DNA of 20,907 nucleotides from JBQTII01 sp052387905. GTDB taxonomy: Bacteria > Actinomycetota > Actinomycetes > Sporichthyales > Sporichthyaceae. This document shows positions 1-7,021 of the stretch, one piece after another; the first letter of the stretch is position 1, and every line of letters starts with the position of its first letter. The stretch is taken from assembly GCA_052387905.1 (NCBI GenBank), contig JBQTIR010000061.1, forward strand, positions 1-20,907. Reading direction: 5' to 3'. The position numbers and the translations under genes were made by a program. A model generated the notes under the pieces. That model made no database searches. It had not been told where the DNA came from and was given only the letters and a program-made list of their open reading frames with translations.

Positions 1-52
1 CCACCGTCACCGGGCAGGGCTAAATACCTCCGGCTCGACACGACGAGCGAGG

Positions 53-127
53 GTGGGGACTTTCAGATGGCCACCAGTGGGGACCTACACCTGGCCACCA
101 GTGGGGACTTTTTCATGGCCACGGACA
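53..127. repeat. 24-bp-period direct repeats, likely IS21-family terminal repeats
   Basis: The octamer GTGGGGAC occurs at 53-60, 77-84 and 101-108, exactly 24 bp apart. The longer unit TGGCCACCAGTGGGGAC is at 68-84 and 92-108, and a partial unit TGGCCAC starts at 116. Multiple terminal repeats built on a TGGCCA..GTGGGGAC core are typical of IS21-family (istA/istB) elements in actinobacteria, as I remember them. The last partial unit runs into GGACA ending at 127, which would suit the CA end of such an element. No transposase lies inside the window, so the element, if present, extends left of base 1. The repeat is directly seen; the family assignment is inference. Confidence 0.5.
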
Positions 128-406
128 GGGCCAAAGGGGCGTCGCGGGACTTCTCGGCTAGACAGCGGGCTGGCTTGAGAAGGGCAACCACCTTGGGCTC
201 TGAGGGATCACGAATATGAACGTTCGGATGATGTTCCGGTAGCTCGAATGTCCGAGGAGCCCGAGTTCAGACGGTCGACACTCGCACCGAAGCCAATACC
301 GCGCTCCCACCATGCAGCTTCTCTGCGCGCTCAGGCGGACCAAGATCACGTAGGCCAGACGCTGGTAATCCCCGAGACGGCGAACGCTCACCCGCGCTGG
401 CGGGAG
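128..406. other. Intergenic stretch without a supported gene
   Basis: This stretch lies between the IS21-like repeats and the stop of the HAD hydrolase gene. It is visibly less GC-rich around 200-330 than the neighbouring genes. A minus-strand open frame (158-391, GTG start, 77 codons) begins 15 nt after the HAD stop, but it lacks a convincing ribosome binding site, its third codon positions lose GC bias after the first 25 codons, and the product resembles nothing I recognise. It may be decayed or element-derived DNA. No tRNA-like fold was seen. Confidence 0.45.
391..404 (-). terminator. Candidate weak hairpin terminator after HAD gene
   Basis: A 5-bp stem CCCGC (391-395) pairs with GCGGG (400-404) around a 4-nt loop, just beyond the HAD hydrolase stop codon at 407-409 on the minus strand. 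There is no U-tract, which is common for actinobacterial terminators, but the stem is short, so this is weak. Confidence 0.3.
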
Positions 407-1174
407 TCAGCACGCAGGCTCGGCGAGGGAGTCGACAAAGTCGAGAACGTCGACCAGGCGGCGCAGGACCACGTCGGGTTCGCCCTGGGCCGGGCCGCGT
501 TCGTGGTCGCCGATCGTGGTGAACGGCATCAGGGCAGTTCGCATCCCCGCCCGGGCTGCGCCGTGGATGTCCTCGAACGGTCGGTCGCCGACGAACAACA
601 CCCCCGCCGGCTCCGTGCCGACCGCGGCCGCAGCCGCCCGGAACGCCTCAGGGTGCGGCTTGGTCCAGGCGATCTCGCTGGAGTAGACCGCGCCGTCGAT
701 CAGCTCCAGAACCCCGTCACGCCGGAACCACGCCTCGTGCGCAGCGCGCGGCCAGATGGTGTTGGACAGCACCCCGACCTTGACCCCGCGTTCGCGAAGA
801 CCGGCCAGGACCGCCGGCACGTCGGGATCGAGCTGGCTCGCGGACTCCCAGGCCCCGACATGTGCCGTGAGCAGGTCCTCGTGCGGGTCGAGTCCGCACC
901 CGAGCACGACGTCGGCGAACCGGGTGCTCTCGCAGTCGGCCCGGCACCGCGACCACAGGGTTTCGTCGAGATCCGCGAGCAGATCGCCGAGGGCACCCAC
1001 CGGGCCATCGCGGTGGTCGGCGCCGAGCGCGTGCAGATCTGCCCGGTCGGCGAGCAGACCCAGCTCATGGGCGGTCCGGGCGACGACGTGCCAGGTCGCG
1101 GGGATGTCCATCGGCCGCCACCGGGTGAGCGTGCCGCCCCAGTCGAAGATGACCGCCTCAATGGGATGGTTCAG
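407..1174 (-). CDS. HAD-superfamily hydrolase with DWGGT motif I
   Basis: The product is a 255-residue HAD-like hydrolase, probably a cytoplasmic phosphatase of unknown substrate. Motif I is FDWGGTLT (D11 would be the nucleophile), motif II is the serine of VLSNT (S137), motif III the lysine of WTKPHPEAF (K172), and motif IV is GDRPFED (D197, D202). The helical cap lies between about 20 and 120. The second aspartate of the classical DxD is a glycine here, so the usual general acid/base is missing; this DWGGT variant is known in actinobacterial HAD proteins. No ATG, GTG or TTG precedes motif I in frame. The start is therefore placed at a CTG that overlaps the TGA of the upstream membrane-protein gene (CTGA), with GGGGA about 9 nt upstream. 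Translational coupling to that gene is inferred. Family assignment is firm; the start and substrate are not. Confidence 0.8.
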   Translation of the reverse strand: MNHPIEAVIFDWGGTLTRWRPMDIPATWHVVARTAHELGLLADRADLHALGADHRDGPVGALGDLLADLDETLWSRCRADCESTRFADVVLGCGLDPHEDLLTAHVGAWESASQLDPDVPAVLAGLRERGVKVGVLSNTIWPRAAHEAWFRRDGVLELIDGAVYSSEIAWTKPHPEAFRAAAAAVGTEPAGVLFVGDRPFEDIHGAARAGMRTALMPFTTIGDHERGPAQGEPDVVLRRLVDVLDFVDSLAEPAC

Positions 1175-1689
1175 GACCGGTCCCCGTCGTGGCGAGCTTC
1201 TTCGTCCGCACGGCGCGCTGCCTGGGTGTAACGCCCGGGCAGGACCGGCGGCAGCCCGTCCGCGCCCGCTGCGGTGCCATCGGCGGCGGCCGGCGGCGCG
1301 GGATCGCTGGCGCGCACCGGGACCGTCGGGTTGCGCTCGGCCCACCAGGTACCGATCCAGTCCCCGAGATAGACACCGACCATCGGGTAGACGATCAACA
1401 GAACGGCCTGCCAGCCCGAATCCTGGGACAGCTCGGTGACGACGGTCGGCCAGCCGATGGCGACCGCCCACAACGCCGGCACGGAGGGGCGTAGGAAACC
1501 GAAGGGCAAGGTGGCCAGCACCAACAGCCCGCCCAACAGGCGCGACGACGCGTTCTCGTCGACCACCGGCACGGCGGCGACCAGCAGGCCGACCGACGCT
1601 GCGGCCACCCAGAGCAGGGCGAGCATCGTCTTGGGGTTCGGGGTCGCGCGCACCACCACTGCCTCGCTTCTGTCCGTGCCGCCCGGCAT
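1171..1689 (-). CDS. Small multi-pass membrane protein of unknown function
   Basis: The product has 172 residues and I do not recognise the family. It shows three or four hydrophobic segments (about 22-41, 51-68, 70-85 and 93-110), then a hydrophilic Pro/Ala-rich tail (about 120-172) ending in charged residues, probably cytoplasmic. The ATG at 1689 has a GGTGAG-like site about 6 nt upstream; later GTG codons around residues 11-13 are possible alternatives. The gene lies between a GNAT gene and the HAD gene on the same strand and its stop overlaps the HAD start, so these are likely cotranscribed. The coding call rests on GC-biased third positions, the regular hydrophobic pattern and the coupled neighbour. 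No function can be given. Confidence 0.7.
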   Translation of the reverse strand: MPGGTDRSEAVVVRATPNPKTMLALLWVAAASVGLLVAAVPVVDENASSRLLGGLLVLATLPFGFLRPSVPALWAVAIGWPTVVTELSQDSGWQAVLLIVYPMVGVYLGDWIGTWWAERNPTVPVRASDPAPPAAADGTAAGADGLPPVLPGRYTQAARRADEEARHDGDRS

Positions 1690-1716
1690 CCGGCGCTCAC
1701 CGGGCAGGGCCTGTCG

Positions 1717-2310
1717 TCACAGGGTAGGCGGAACTCCGCTCCTCGCGTGGGGCGCCGCGCACTCCTGCGCCGTGCCAACGCTGACCTTCAGCGGAAGGGG
1801 GGCGGCCATCACCGCGTAGGGCTGGAGTTGGCCACCGAACCGGAACCCGGTGAGCAGGTCCACAAAACCTAGCCCGCGATAGAGGCGGCGGGCCCGGGAC
1901 TCCGCGTCGTAGGTCGAGAGCAGGGCCGATCCGGTCCCGACGTCTGCCAGGAGAGCGTGCAGGAGCCGTAGCCCCAGACCATGGCCGTGGTGGCTCGGCA
2001 ACACATGCAGCTCCGTTACGGCGTAGGGGTCCGCGAGCCATCGGCGGTGCCCGGTCATGGCCAGGGCCGGCCGGATCTGGTCGTACCACCACTGACCGGG
2101 CCGGCAGAGCGCCCCGTAGCTGAAGCCCACCAGTGCGCCGTCGTCGAATGCCCCGAATGCCCGGAAGCCGGGGTGTGCGACGTGGCGGGCGAAGACCTGG
2201 GCCCGGTCCGGCGGCACCGGCCCTAACGCGGCGCTCTGCACCGCCGCGACCTCATCCACCCGGGCGAGCAGGTCCAGCGACGCGATCTGTACCCAAGGCA
2301 CGTTCGTCAC
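1717..2310 (-). CDS. GNAT-family N-acetyltransferase
   Basis: This 197-residue protein is a GCN5-related acetyltransferase that would transfer an acetyl group from acetyl-CoA to an unknown amine. The acetyl-CoA binding motif A is seen as VTELHVLP followed by HHGHGLGLRLL (about 98-117), matching the Q/RxxGxG/A pattern loosely, since histidine takes the first position. The C-terminal motif B region is seen as ARRLYRGLGFVD (about 140-151). The last roughly 25 residues look like a non-domain tail. The GTG start lies 2 nt after the stop of the upstream GNAT gene, with no own Shine-Dalgarno sequence, so translation is likely coupled. A second GTG three codons in is an equally possible start. Substrate is unknown. 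Confidence 0.8.
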   Translation of the reverse strand: MTNVPWVQIASLDLLARVDEVAAVQSAALGPVPPDRAQVFARHVAHPGFRAFGAFDDGALVGFSYGALCRPGQWWYDQIRPALAMTGHRRWLADPYAVTELHVLPSHHGHGLGLRLLHALLADVGTGSALLSTYDAESRARRLYRGLGFVDLLTGFRFGGQLQPYAVMAAPLPLKVSVGTAQECAAPHARSGVPPTL

Positions 2311-2312
2311 CG

Positions 2313-3158
2313 TCAGAACAGCACGGACGCGAAGGTTCCGACCTCAGCGAAACCCACCCGGCGATAGGTCGCGCGCGCCGCGGTGTTGAAGTCGTTGACG
2401 TACAAGCTCACCGTCGGCGCGATCCGGCGTCGGGCCAGATTCACCACCGCCGCCATGCCGGCCGCACCCAGCCCCTGACCGCGGTAAGCCGGATCGACCC
2501 AGACCCCCTGGACCTGGCACGCCGCCGCTGTCGCGGCACCGATCTCGGCCTTGAACAGGACCCGTCCATTCTCGATGCGGGCGAAGGATCGTCCGGAGTC
2601 GATCAGTTCGCGCACCCGGGCGCGATAGAGCAGGCCGCCGTCACCGCCGAGCGGGGAGACGCCCACCTCCTCGGTGAACATGGCGATGCAGGCCGGTACC
2701 AGGGCGTCGAGCTCGTGCGGGCGGACCAGGCGCACGGCGGGGTCGGGGGCAACGCCGACCGCGTCGACGCAGGTGGCCATCACCGGTTGGCTCGCGCGGA
2801 CCTCACGGGCCGGGCCCCATACCGGGGCCAGCTGCTCCCACAGCCGGGTCACCGCCGCGGCGTCGCCGACGATCGAGGAGCAGCGACGCGAGAGGCGTGC
2901 GGCCCGCTCAGCGAAGGCGTCGACCGCGGCGGGGTGGGCCTGCACCGGCACGACGTTCGCGCCGACGTAGCACAGCGCCGGCGCGTCGCCGTGCAGGTCA
3001 TAGCCCCACACCTCGATGCCGCCCTGCACGGTCCCCAGCCCGGCCGTGAGCAGACGCGAGGCGACGTAGACGTTGGCGACGGGATCTCGCGCGAGCACCC
3101 GCATGGCGGCCGGCAAGTCCTCGGCGGACAGCACGCGCATGGTGGCGGTGTCGAGCAT
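2313..3158 (-). CDS. GNAT acetyltransferase of the Rv2867c type (DUF4081 + GNAT)
   Basis: The 281-residue product carries an N-terminal DUF4081-like region (about 5-130) and a C-terminal GNAT domain (about 140-280). Its acetyl-CoA loop reads VWVDPAYRGQGLGAAGM (RGQGLG near 226), and YRRVGFAEVG is near the end. This protein follows ispG/gcpE in many actinobacteria, including M. tuberculosis Rv2867c, and the same order is seen here, 31 nt after ispG. The start is placed at the ATG at 3158 because GGAAGGAG lies 5 nt upstream. A GTG at 3173 would add five residues but has no such site and would put the SD inside the gene. Its substrate is not known; the family has been linked to cell-envelope or antibiotic phenotypes, which I cannot test here. 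Confidence 0.88.
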   Translation of the reverse strand: MLDTATMRVLSAEDLPAAMRVLARDPVANVYVASRLLTAGLGTVQGGIEVWGYDLHGDAPALCYVGANVVPVQAHPAAVDAFAERAARLSRRCSSIVGDAAAVTRLWEQLAPVWGPAREVRASQPVMATCVDAVGVAPDPAVRLVRPHELDALVPACIAMFTEEVGVSPLGGDGGLLYRARVRELIDSGRSFARIENGRVLFKAEIGAATAAACQVQGVWVDPAYRGQGLGAAGMAAVVNLARRRIAPTVSLYVNDFNTAARATYRRVGFAEVGTFASVLF

Positions 3159-3189
3159 GCGCGCTCCTTCCACCGGCCCTCGGCTGTGC

Positions 3190-4347
3190 TCAGCCCGCGA
3201 CGGTCACTTCAGGTGCACCTGAGCCTACGCCGGACTCACCCATCTGCTCAGCGAGGCGCATGGCCTCGTCGATGAGCGTTTCCACGATCTGGTGCTCGGG
3301 GACGGTCTTGATGACCACGCCCTTCACGAAGATCTGGCCCTTGCCGTTGCCGCTGGCCACCCCGAGGTCGGCCTCCCGGGCCTCGCCGGGACCGTTGACG
3401 ACGCACCCCATGACCGCCACGCGCAGCGGAACCTCCAGGCCTTCCAACCCCGCGCTCACCTGCTCGGCCAAGGTGTACACGTCTACCTGAGCTCGACCGC
3501 AGGACGGGCAGGACACGATCTCCAGACCGCGCTCACGCAGCCCGAGCGATTCCAGGATCTGATTGCCGACCTTGACCTCCTCGACCGGTGGGGCCGACAG
3601 GGACACGCGGATGGTGTCGCCGATGCCCTCGGCGAGCAGGGCACCGAACGCGACCGCGGACTTGATCGTGCCCTGGAACGCCGGACCGGCCTCGGTGACG
3701 CCCAGGTGCAGCGGGTAATCGCAGGCGGCGGCGAGCTGGCGGTAGGCGTTGATCATCACGACCGGGTCGTTGTGCTTGACCGAGATCTTCACGTCGTAGA
3801 AGTCGTGCTCGGCGAACAGCGACGCCTCCCACAGTGCGGACTCGACGAGGGCCTCCGGGGTCGCGCGGCCGTACTTGGCGAGCAGGCGCGGGTCCAGGGA
3901 GCCGGCGTTGACGCCGATCCGGATCGAGGTCCCGGCGTCCTTGGCGGCCTTGGCGATCTCGCCGACGCGGTCGTCGAACTTCTTGATGTTGCCGGGGTTC
4001 ACCCGCACCGCAGCGCAGCCGGCGTCGATCGCGGCGAAGACGTACTTAGGCTGGAAGTGGATGTCGGCGATCACCGGGATCTGCGACTTCTGCGCGATCT
4101 GCGCGAGCGCGTCGGCGTCGTCCTGGCTGGGCACCGCGACGCGCACGATCTGGCATCCGGCCGCGGTGAGTTCGGCGATCTGCTGCAGCGTCGCATTGAC
4201 GTCGGAGGTCAGCGTCGTGCACATCGACTGCACCGACACCGGGGCGTCCCCGCCGACCAGCACGGAGCCGACCTTGATCTGACGCGAGATGCGCCGCGCC
4301 GCCAACGGCGGCAGCGGAATTGCGGGCATTCCCAGAGCGACGGTCAC
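3190..4347 (-). CDS. ispG: 4-hydroxy-3-methylbut-2-en-1-yl diphosphate synthase (IspG/GcpE)
   Basis: IspG is the [4Fe-4S] enzyme of the non-mevalonate pathway that converts 2-C-methylerythritol 2,4-cyclodiphosphate to HMBPP in the cytoplasm. The 385-residue product has the usual two-domain bacterial layout: an N-terminal TIM barrel from RRISRQIKVGSV (about 19) with the QSMCTT motif, and a C-terminal Fe-S domain. That domain carries cysteines in CPSCGR (C280, C283) and in GCVVNGPGEAREAD (C315), with the conserved glutamate E322. The frame is open further upstream, but the GTG at 4347 gives the family-typical N-terminus (VTVALGMP). A perfect inverted repeat covers this start. The gene is followed by the Rv2867c-type GNAT gene. 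Upstream, its normal neighbour rseP is separated by a foreign-looking cassette. Confidence 0.95.
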   Translation of the reverse strand: MTVALGMPAIPLPPLAARRISRQIKVGSVLVGGDAPVSVQSMCTTLTSDVNATLQQIAELTAAGCQIVRVAVPSQDDADALAQIAQKSQIPVIADIHFQPKYVFAAIDAGCAAVRVNPGNIKKFDDRVGEIAKAAKDAGTSIRIGVNAGSLDPRLLAKYGRATPEALVESALWEASLFAEHDFYDVKISVKHNDPVVMINAYRQLAAACDYPLHLGVTEAGPAFQGTIKSAVAFGALLAEGIGDTIRVSLSAPPVEEVKVGNQILESLGLRERGLEIVSCPSCGRAQVDVYTLAEQVSAGLEGLEVPLRVAVMGCVVNGPGEAREADLGVASGNGKGQIFVKGVVIKTVPEHQIVETLIDEAMRLAEQMGESGVGSGAPEVTVAG

Positions 4348-4356
4348 ACCTGTGAC
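4343..4356. promoter_or_regulatory. Inverted repeat over the ispG start codon, possible operator
   Basis: GTCACA-CC-TGTGAC is a perfect 6-bp-arm palindrome with a 2-bp centre, covering the proposed GTG start (4345-4347). The loop is too tight for a good RNA hairpin, so a DNA-binding site is the more natural reading. A second small inverted repeat (CAGGT-TCTC-ACCTG, 4410-4423) lies further upstream. A chance occurrence is quite possible. Confidence 0.25.
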
Positions 4357-4606
4357 GGTAGCCGACGCGCTGAGATATCCGGTGATCAGCACGGTCCTGC
4401 ACGCGGGCACAGGTTCTCACCTGAGCCACGTCAGGTTCGATCGCCGTCACCGCTGAACTACCACCACCCGATCGCCCCGGTGCGCAGCGGACACCTCGCA
4501 GCAATGACAGCGCTGAAGCCCCACGAGTTGCGCGAGCAGCGGCGGCACGCGGCCGCGGTCAGATGGTCTTGGTCCACAACGTTGGCGGGAGGACAAGGTC
4601 GGGTGG

Positions 4607-4876
4607 TCAACCCGATGAGCTACAGCGGTCCTGCGGGAGGAGGCCGGCCACCAAAGCTTGAGACGCGAAGTTGGCGCAGTCTTGGCTGTATTGATTGTAG
4701 GTAGGGTTCCGCAGCGCTTGGCCGTTGGCTGACCAGTCGTGCGCGAACGAGGCGGCTCTCGACCCGTCATAGGTGTAGGCCTGAGCAGCCGGAGCGAACG
4801 CGAACACCCCGATGCCGAAGGACGCGCCGAAGAGCGCGATGTGGGTGCACGCGCGACGGAGAGACAACCAGGTCAT
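4607..4876 (-). pseudogene. Truncated secreted amidase-domain protein (Amidase_6-like)
   Basis: The 89-codon frame starts with a clear signal peptide (hydrophobic core about 12-28, cleavage after AQA at about 33). It continues with YTYDGSRAASFAHDW and NPTYNQYSQDCANFASQALVAG, which matches the N-terminal part of the Amidase_6 (putative amidase, papain-like) domain, where the Asp-Cys pair would carry the nucleophile (C at about 67). It then ends abruptly after about ten unrelated residues, where the family normally continues past 150 residues to its conserved histidine region. I read the other two frames down to 4441 and found no convincing continuation, so it looks truncated rather than simply frameshifted. 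Its ATG overlaps the stop of the preceding gene (TGATG). A short but functional secreted peptide cannot be excluded. The 4348-4606 gap after it holds only the ispG upstream region. Confidence 0.6.
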
Positions 4877-5532
4877 CAGTGCCCTGCGCTCTCGTCGAAC
4901 ACGATGCCCTTGGTGAGGAACTGCCAGCCGTTGACCCCGTTACCAGTGCGCACCAACTCCAGTTGAAGCTGCTCGCGTCGGCCGGACGTCCATCCCGACG
5001 GATTGAGGAAGTCAGCGTGGCCGAGCAGGGTGGCGGTCGCCGTATCCCCGGTGACCGTGACACCCTGCCATTCGATGATGACGTAGCGCGCCTTGCGATA
5101 GGTGCGATACGTGGGGTCAAGATTGAGCTGGTCAAAGGCTTCGAGGGCTTCTGTCCGCTTTGTGGCCAACGACTTAGGCGCCCACGTCCTTTCCGTGTCC
5201 TGGGCCACCTTCGCGCGGCGCTGCGCGGCGGTGGCGGCGCGAGTCGGCAACGAGTTATCCGGGGCTGCGTAGGCGTCGATTTCGGCGCTGAGCATCTGGG
5301 CTACGGCGGCCTTGACCTGCGCGACGTCGGCCGCTGGGCCGACGTCGGCCTGCGTCTGCTTCAACGTGAGATCCGGGCCCTGCGGCAGCGGCTCAGTGTC
5401 CGGTACCGCCGCCTCCACAGCCGCGCGCTTCCCGGGCGGCATCGGACCGTCGTCAGACGCGGCGTTCACGCCGACGATGCCGACGCCGAACAAAGCTCCG
5501 GCGACGAGACCCAGGATTACGGTGTTACGCAT
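4876..5532 (-). CDS. Secreted or membrane-anchored protein, NTF2/Mce-associated-like
   Basis: The 218-residue product begins with a hydrophobic segment (about 4-24, ending VNAAS) that could be a signal peptide or single anchor. A low-complexity linker (about 27-60) follows, then a helical stretch AVAQMLSAEIDAY (about 75-90), and a C-terminal beta-rich half containing YVIIEWQGVTVTGDTATATL and ELVRTGNGVNGWQFL. Helix followed by a curved sheet is the pattern of NTF2-like/Mce-associated extracytoplasmic proteins, but this is only a fold guess. The frame is open further upstream to a TTG at 5715. The ATG at 5532 is preferred because it starts at the hydrophobic segment and overlaps the stop of a small upstream ORF as TAATG. 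It is coupled to the truncated amidase gene downstream. GC is lower than in the flanking isoprenoid genes. Confidence 0.75.
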   Translation of the reverse strand: MRNTVILGLVAGALFGVGIVGVNAASDDGPMPPGKRAAVEAAVPDTEPLPQGPDLTLKQTQADVGPAADVAQVKAAVAQMLSAEIDAYAAPDNSLPTRAATAAQRRAKVAQDTERTWAPKSLATKRTEALEAFDQLNLDPTYRTYRKARYVIIEWQGVTVTGDTATATLLGHADFLNPSGWTSGRREQLQLELVRTGNGVNGWQFLTKGIVFDESAGH

Positions 5533-5651
5533 TACTCCGACTCTGCAGTGCTGATAATCGGGCGACCGTCGCCCTGAAACGTTGGGTTCACCCTGAGCAG
5601 AGGGCGCGCCTGTGTTCGACACCCGTTCTGTGGTGACCGGGTTACTTTCAT
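5532..5651 (-). CDS. 39-residue small ORF leading the secreted-protein cassette
   Basis: An ATG at 5651 follows AGGAG at 5-nt spacing, the best ribosome binding site in this area. The frame runs 39 codons and ends in TAA, overlapping the ATG of the next gene (TAATG). The peptide is basic (several Arg, one Lys) with no hydrophobic segment and contains one Cys (position 11); I recognise no family. It may be a real small protein, a leader peptide that couples translation of the downstream secreted protein, or a remnant. Support comes from the start signal and the overlap, not from similarity. No terminator-like stem is obvious within it. Confidence 0.45.
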   Translation of the reverse strand: MKVTRSPQNGCRTQARPLLRVNPTFQGDGRPIISTAESE

Positions 5652-5769
5652 CGATTCTCCTGCTGAATGTCCGCTGTGCGAGCGGTTCAGGCACTCTGAC
5701 GCGTAGGGTTGCCAACTCGTTGCACCGCCTGGCGGGGATCAGCCCGGATTTTCACAACCGTCCAGGACG

Positions 5770-7014
5770 CTAGGTCAGCGTGATCGGGTTGATCACGTCA
5801 GCGGCCAGCAGGAGCACCGTCAGCCCAATGATGACCACGAGGAATCCATAAGCCAGCGGCAGCAGCTTGTTCATGTCGACCCGGCCCGGGTCGGCGCGGC
5901 CGGTCTTGAGGTAGATGCGCCGGCGGCCGTGCTCGTAGGAGACGACCGCCATGTGACCGCCGTCGAGCGGGAGCAGCGGCAGGGCGTTGAACAAGCCGAT
6001 GAAGACGTTCAGAGCGGCGACCTGGATGAGGATCGCCGCGATGCGGTCGCTGAGCGCGGCCTCACTGAACGAGAGCGTTTCGCCGGAAATCCGCGCGATG
6101 CCCACGACGCCGACAAGGCCTTCGGGGTCGCGCTCGTCGCCGGAAAGGGCCTTGAAGAGATTTTCGATCTTCTCGGGCATCTCCGTGAGCACCTGGCCGG
6201 TGGCCTTGATGACGGTGCCGATGAGCTGGACCGATTCCGTCGCCGCGTCGATCGGGCCGGAACGGTCACGCTCGATGACCGGTTCGACGCCGAGGACGCC
6301 CACGGTGACCATCTGGTCCGGGTTGTCGAGGTCAGGCCGCTCACGGGTCACCAGTTCCGCGGTGAGCGTGGTCTCGGCGCCGCCCCGCAGCACGGTGATC
6401 TCCAGCGGTCCGGCGCCCGTGGCGCGGATCACCCGGGAGGCCTGCTCCCAGTCCGCGACCGGCGTGCCCGCGACCTCCACGATCTCATCGCCCGGCAGCA
6501 GACCGGCCGCCTTGGCCGGCGACGGTGGATCGGTGGCGGCACAGCCGCTTGCAGGCGGGGGGACCGTTCCGGCCGCGGCGGTCGTGGCGGCAGGGATGCA
6601 TTCGGCGACGGCGTTGACCGTGGGGACGGCCTCGCGGGTCCCGAAGGCCATGAAGACGAGCACGAACAGAAAGAACGCCACGAACATGTGACTGATCGAG
6701 CCGGCGGAGAGCACGACGAGCTTCTTCGGGGCGGAGTAGTTGTAGAAGGCCCGCGGACGGTCGGACTCGTCGACCGGCTCGAGGTCGGTCATCCCGACGA
6801 TCTTCACGTAGCCGCCGGCGGGGATGGCCTTGAACCCGTACTCGGTCTCGCCCCGGCGGAACGACCAGAGCTTGGGGCCGAAGCCGATGAAGTACTCCGT
6901 CGCCTTCATCCCGTAGGCCTTGGCGGTCAGCAGGTGACCGAACTCGTGGATGGCCACGGACATCACGAGGAGCCCCACGAAGAGCAGGACCCCGATCAGC
7001 GTCAGCATGTCCAC
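5770..7014 (-). CDS. rseP: Site-2 zinc metalloprotease RseP/Rip1 (M50B)
   Basis: This intramembrane protease cuts transmembrane anti-sigma factors and similar substrates in regulated proteolysis. The 414-residue protein has the zinc motif HEFGH in the first membrane helix (H23, E24, H27). A hydrophobic segment follows at about 108-124, then an extracytoplasmic PDZ region (about 125-235), whose entry loop carries two cysteines (about 139 and 158) that could form a disulfide. The second catalytic motif, NALPLLPLDGGH (N343, D351), sits in a late membrane helix, and there is a final helix at about 388-406. Length and order match actinobacterial Rip1. The GTG at 7014 is 7 nt after the dxr stop; the ATG two codons later is an alternative start. 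Operon with dxr is inferred. Which anti-sigma factors it cuts cannot be read from here. Confidence 0.95.
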   Translation of the reverse strand: MDMLTLIGVLLFVGLLVMSVAIHEFGHLLTAKAYGMKATEYFIGFGPKLWSFRRGETEYGFKAIPAGGYVKIVGMTDLEPVDESDRPRAFYNYSAPKKLVVLSAGSISHMFVAFFLFVLVFMAFGTREAVPTVNAVAECIPAATTAAAGTVPPPASGCAATDPPSPAKAAGLLPGDEIVEVAGTPVADWEQASRVIRATGAGPLEITVLRGGAETTLTAELVTRERPDLDNPDQMVTVGVLGVEPVIERDRSGPIDAATESVQLIGTVIKATGQVLTEMPEKIENLFKALSGDERDPEGLVGVVGIARISGETLSFSEAALSDRIAAILIQVAALNVFIGLFNALPLLPLDGGHMAVVSYEHGRRRIYLKTGRADPGRVDMNKLLPLAYGFLVVIIGLTVLLLAADVINPITLT

Positions 7015-7021
7015 GCCCGTC

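Noticed and set aside
158..391. 77-codon minus-strand frame after the HAD gene
   Set aside because: It has a weak start signal, third-position bias that fades after about 25 codons, no recognisable motif, and lies beside the mobile-element repeats.
1697..1710. 14-mer TCACCGGGCAGGGC also present at 7-20, considered as a possible duplication mark
   Set aside because: A 14-bp identity between two GC-rich places in 20 kb is expected by chance, and the flanks do not match.
5779..5797. Hairpin CGTGATC-GGGTT-GATCACG near the rseP end
   Set aside because: It lies within the coding sequence before the stop and has only a 7-bp stem without U-tract; it is explained by codons for the last residues.
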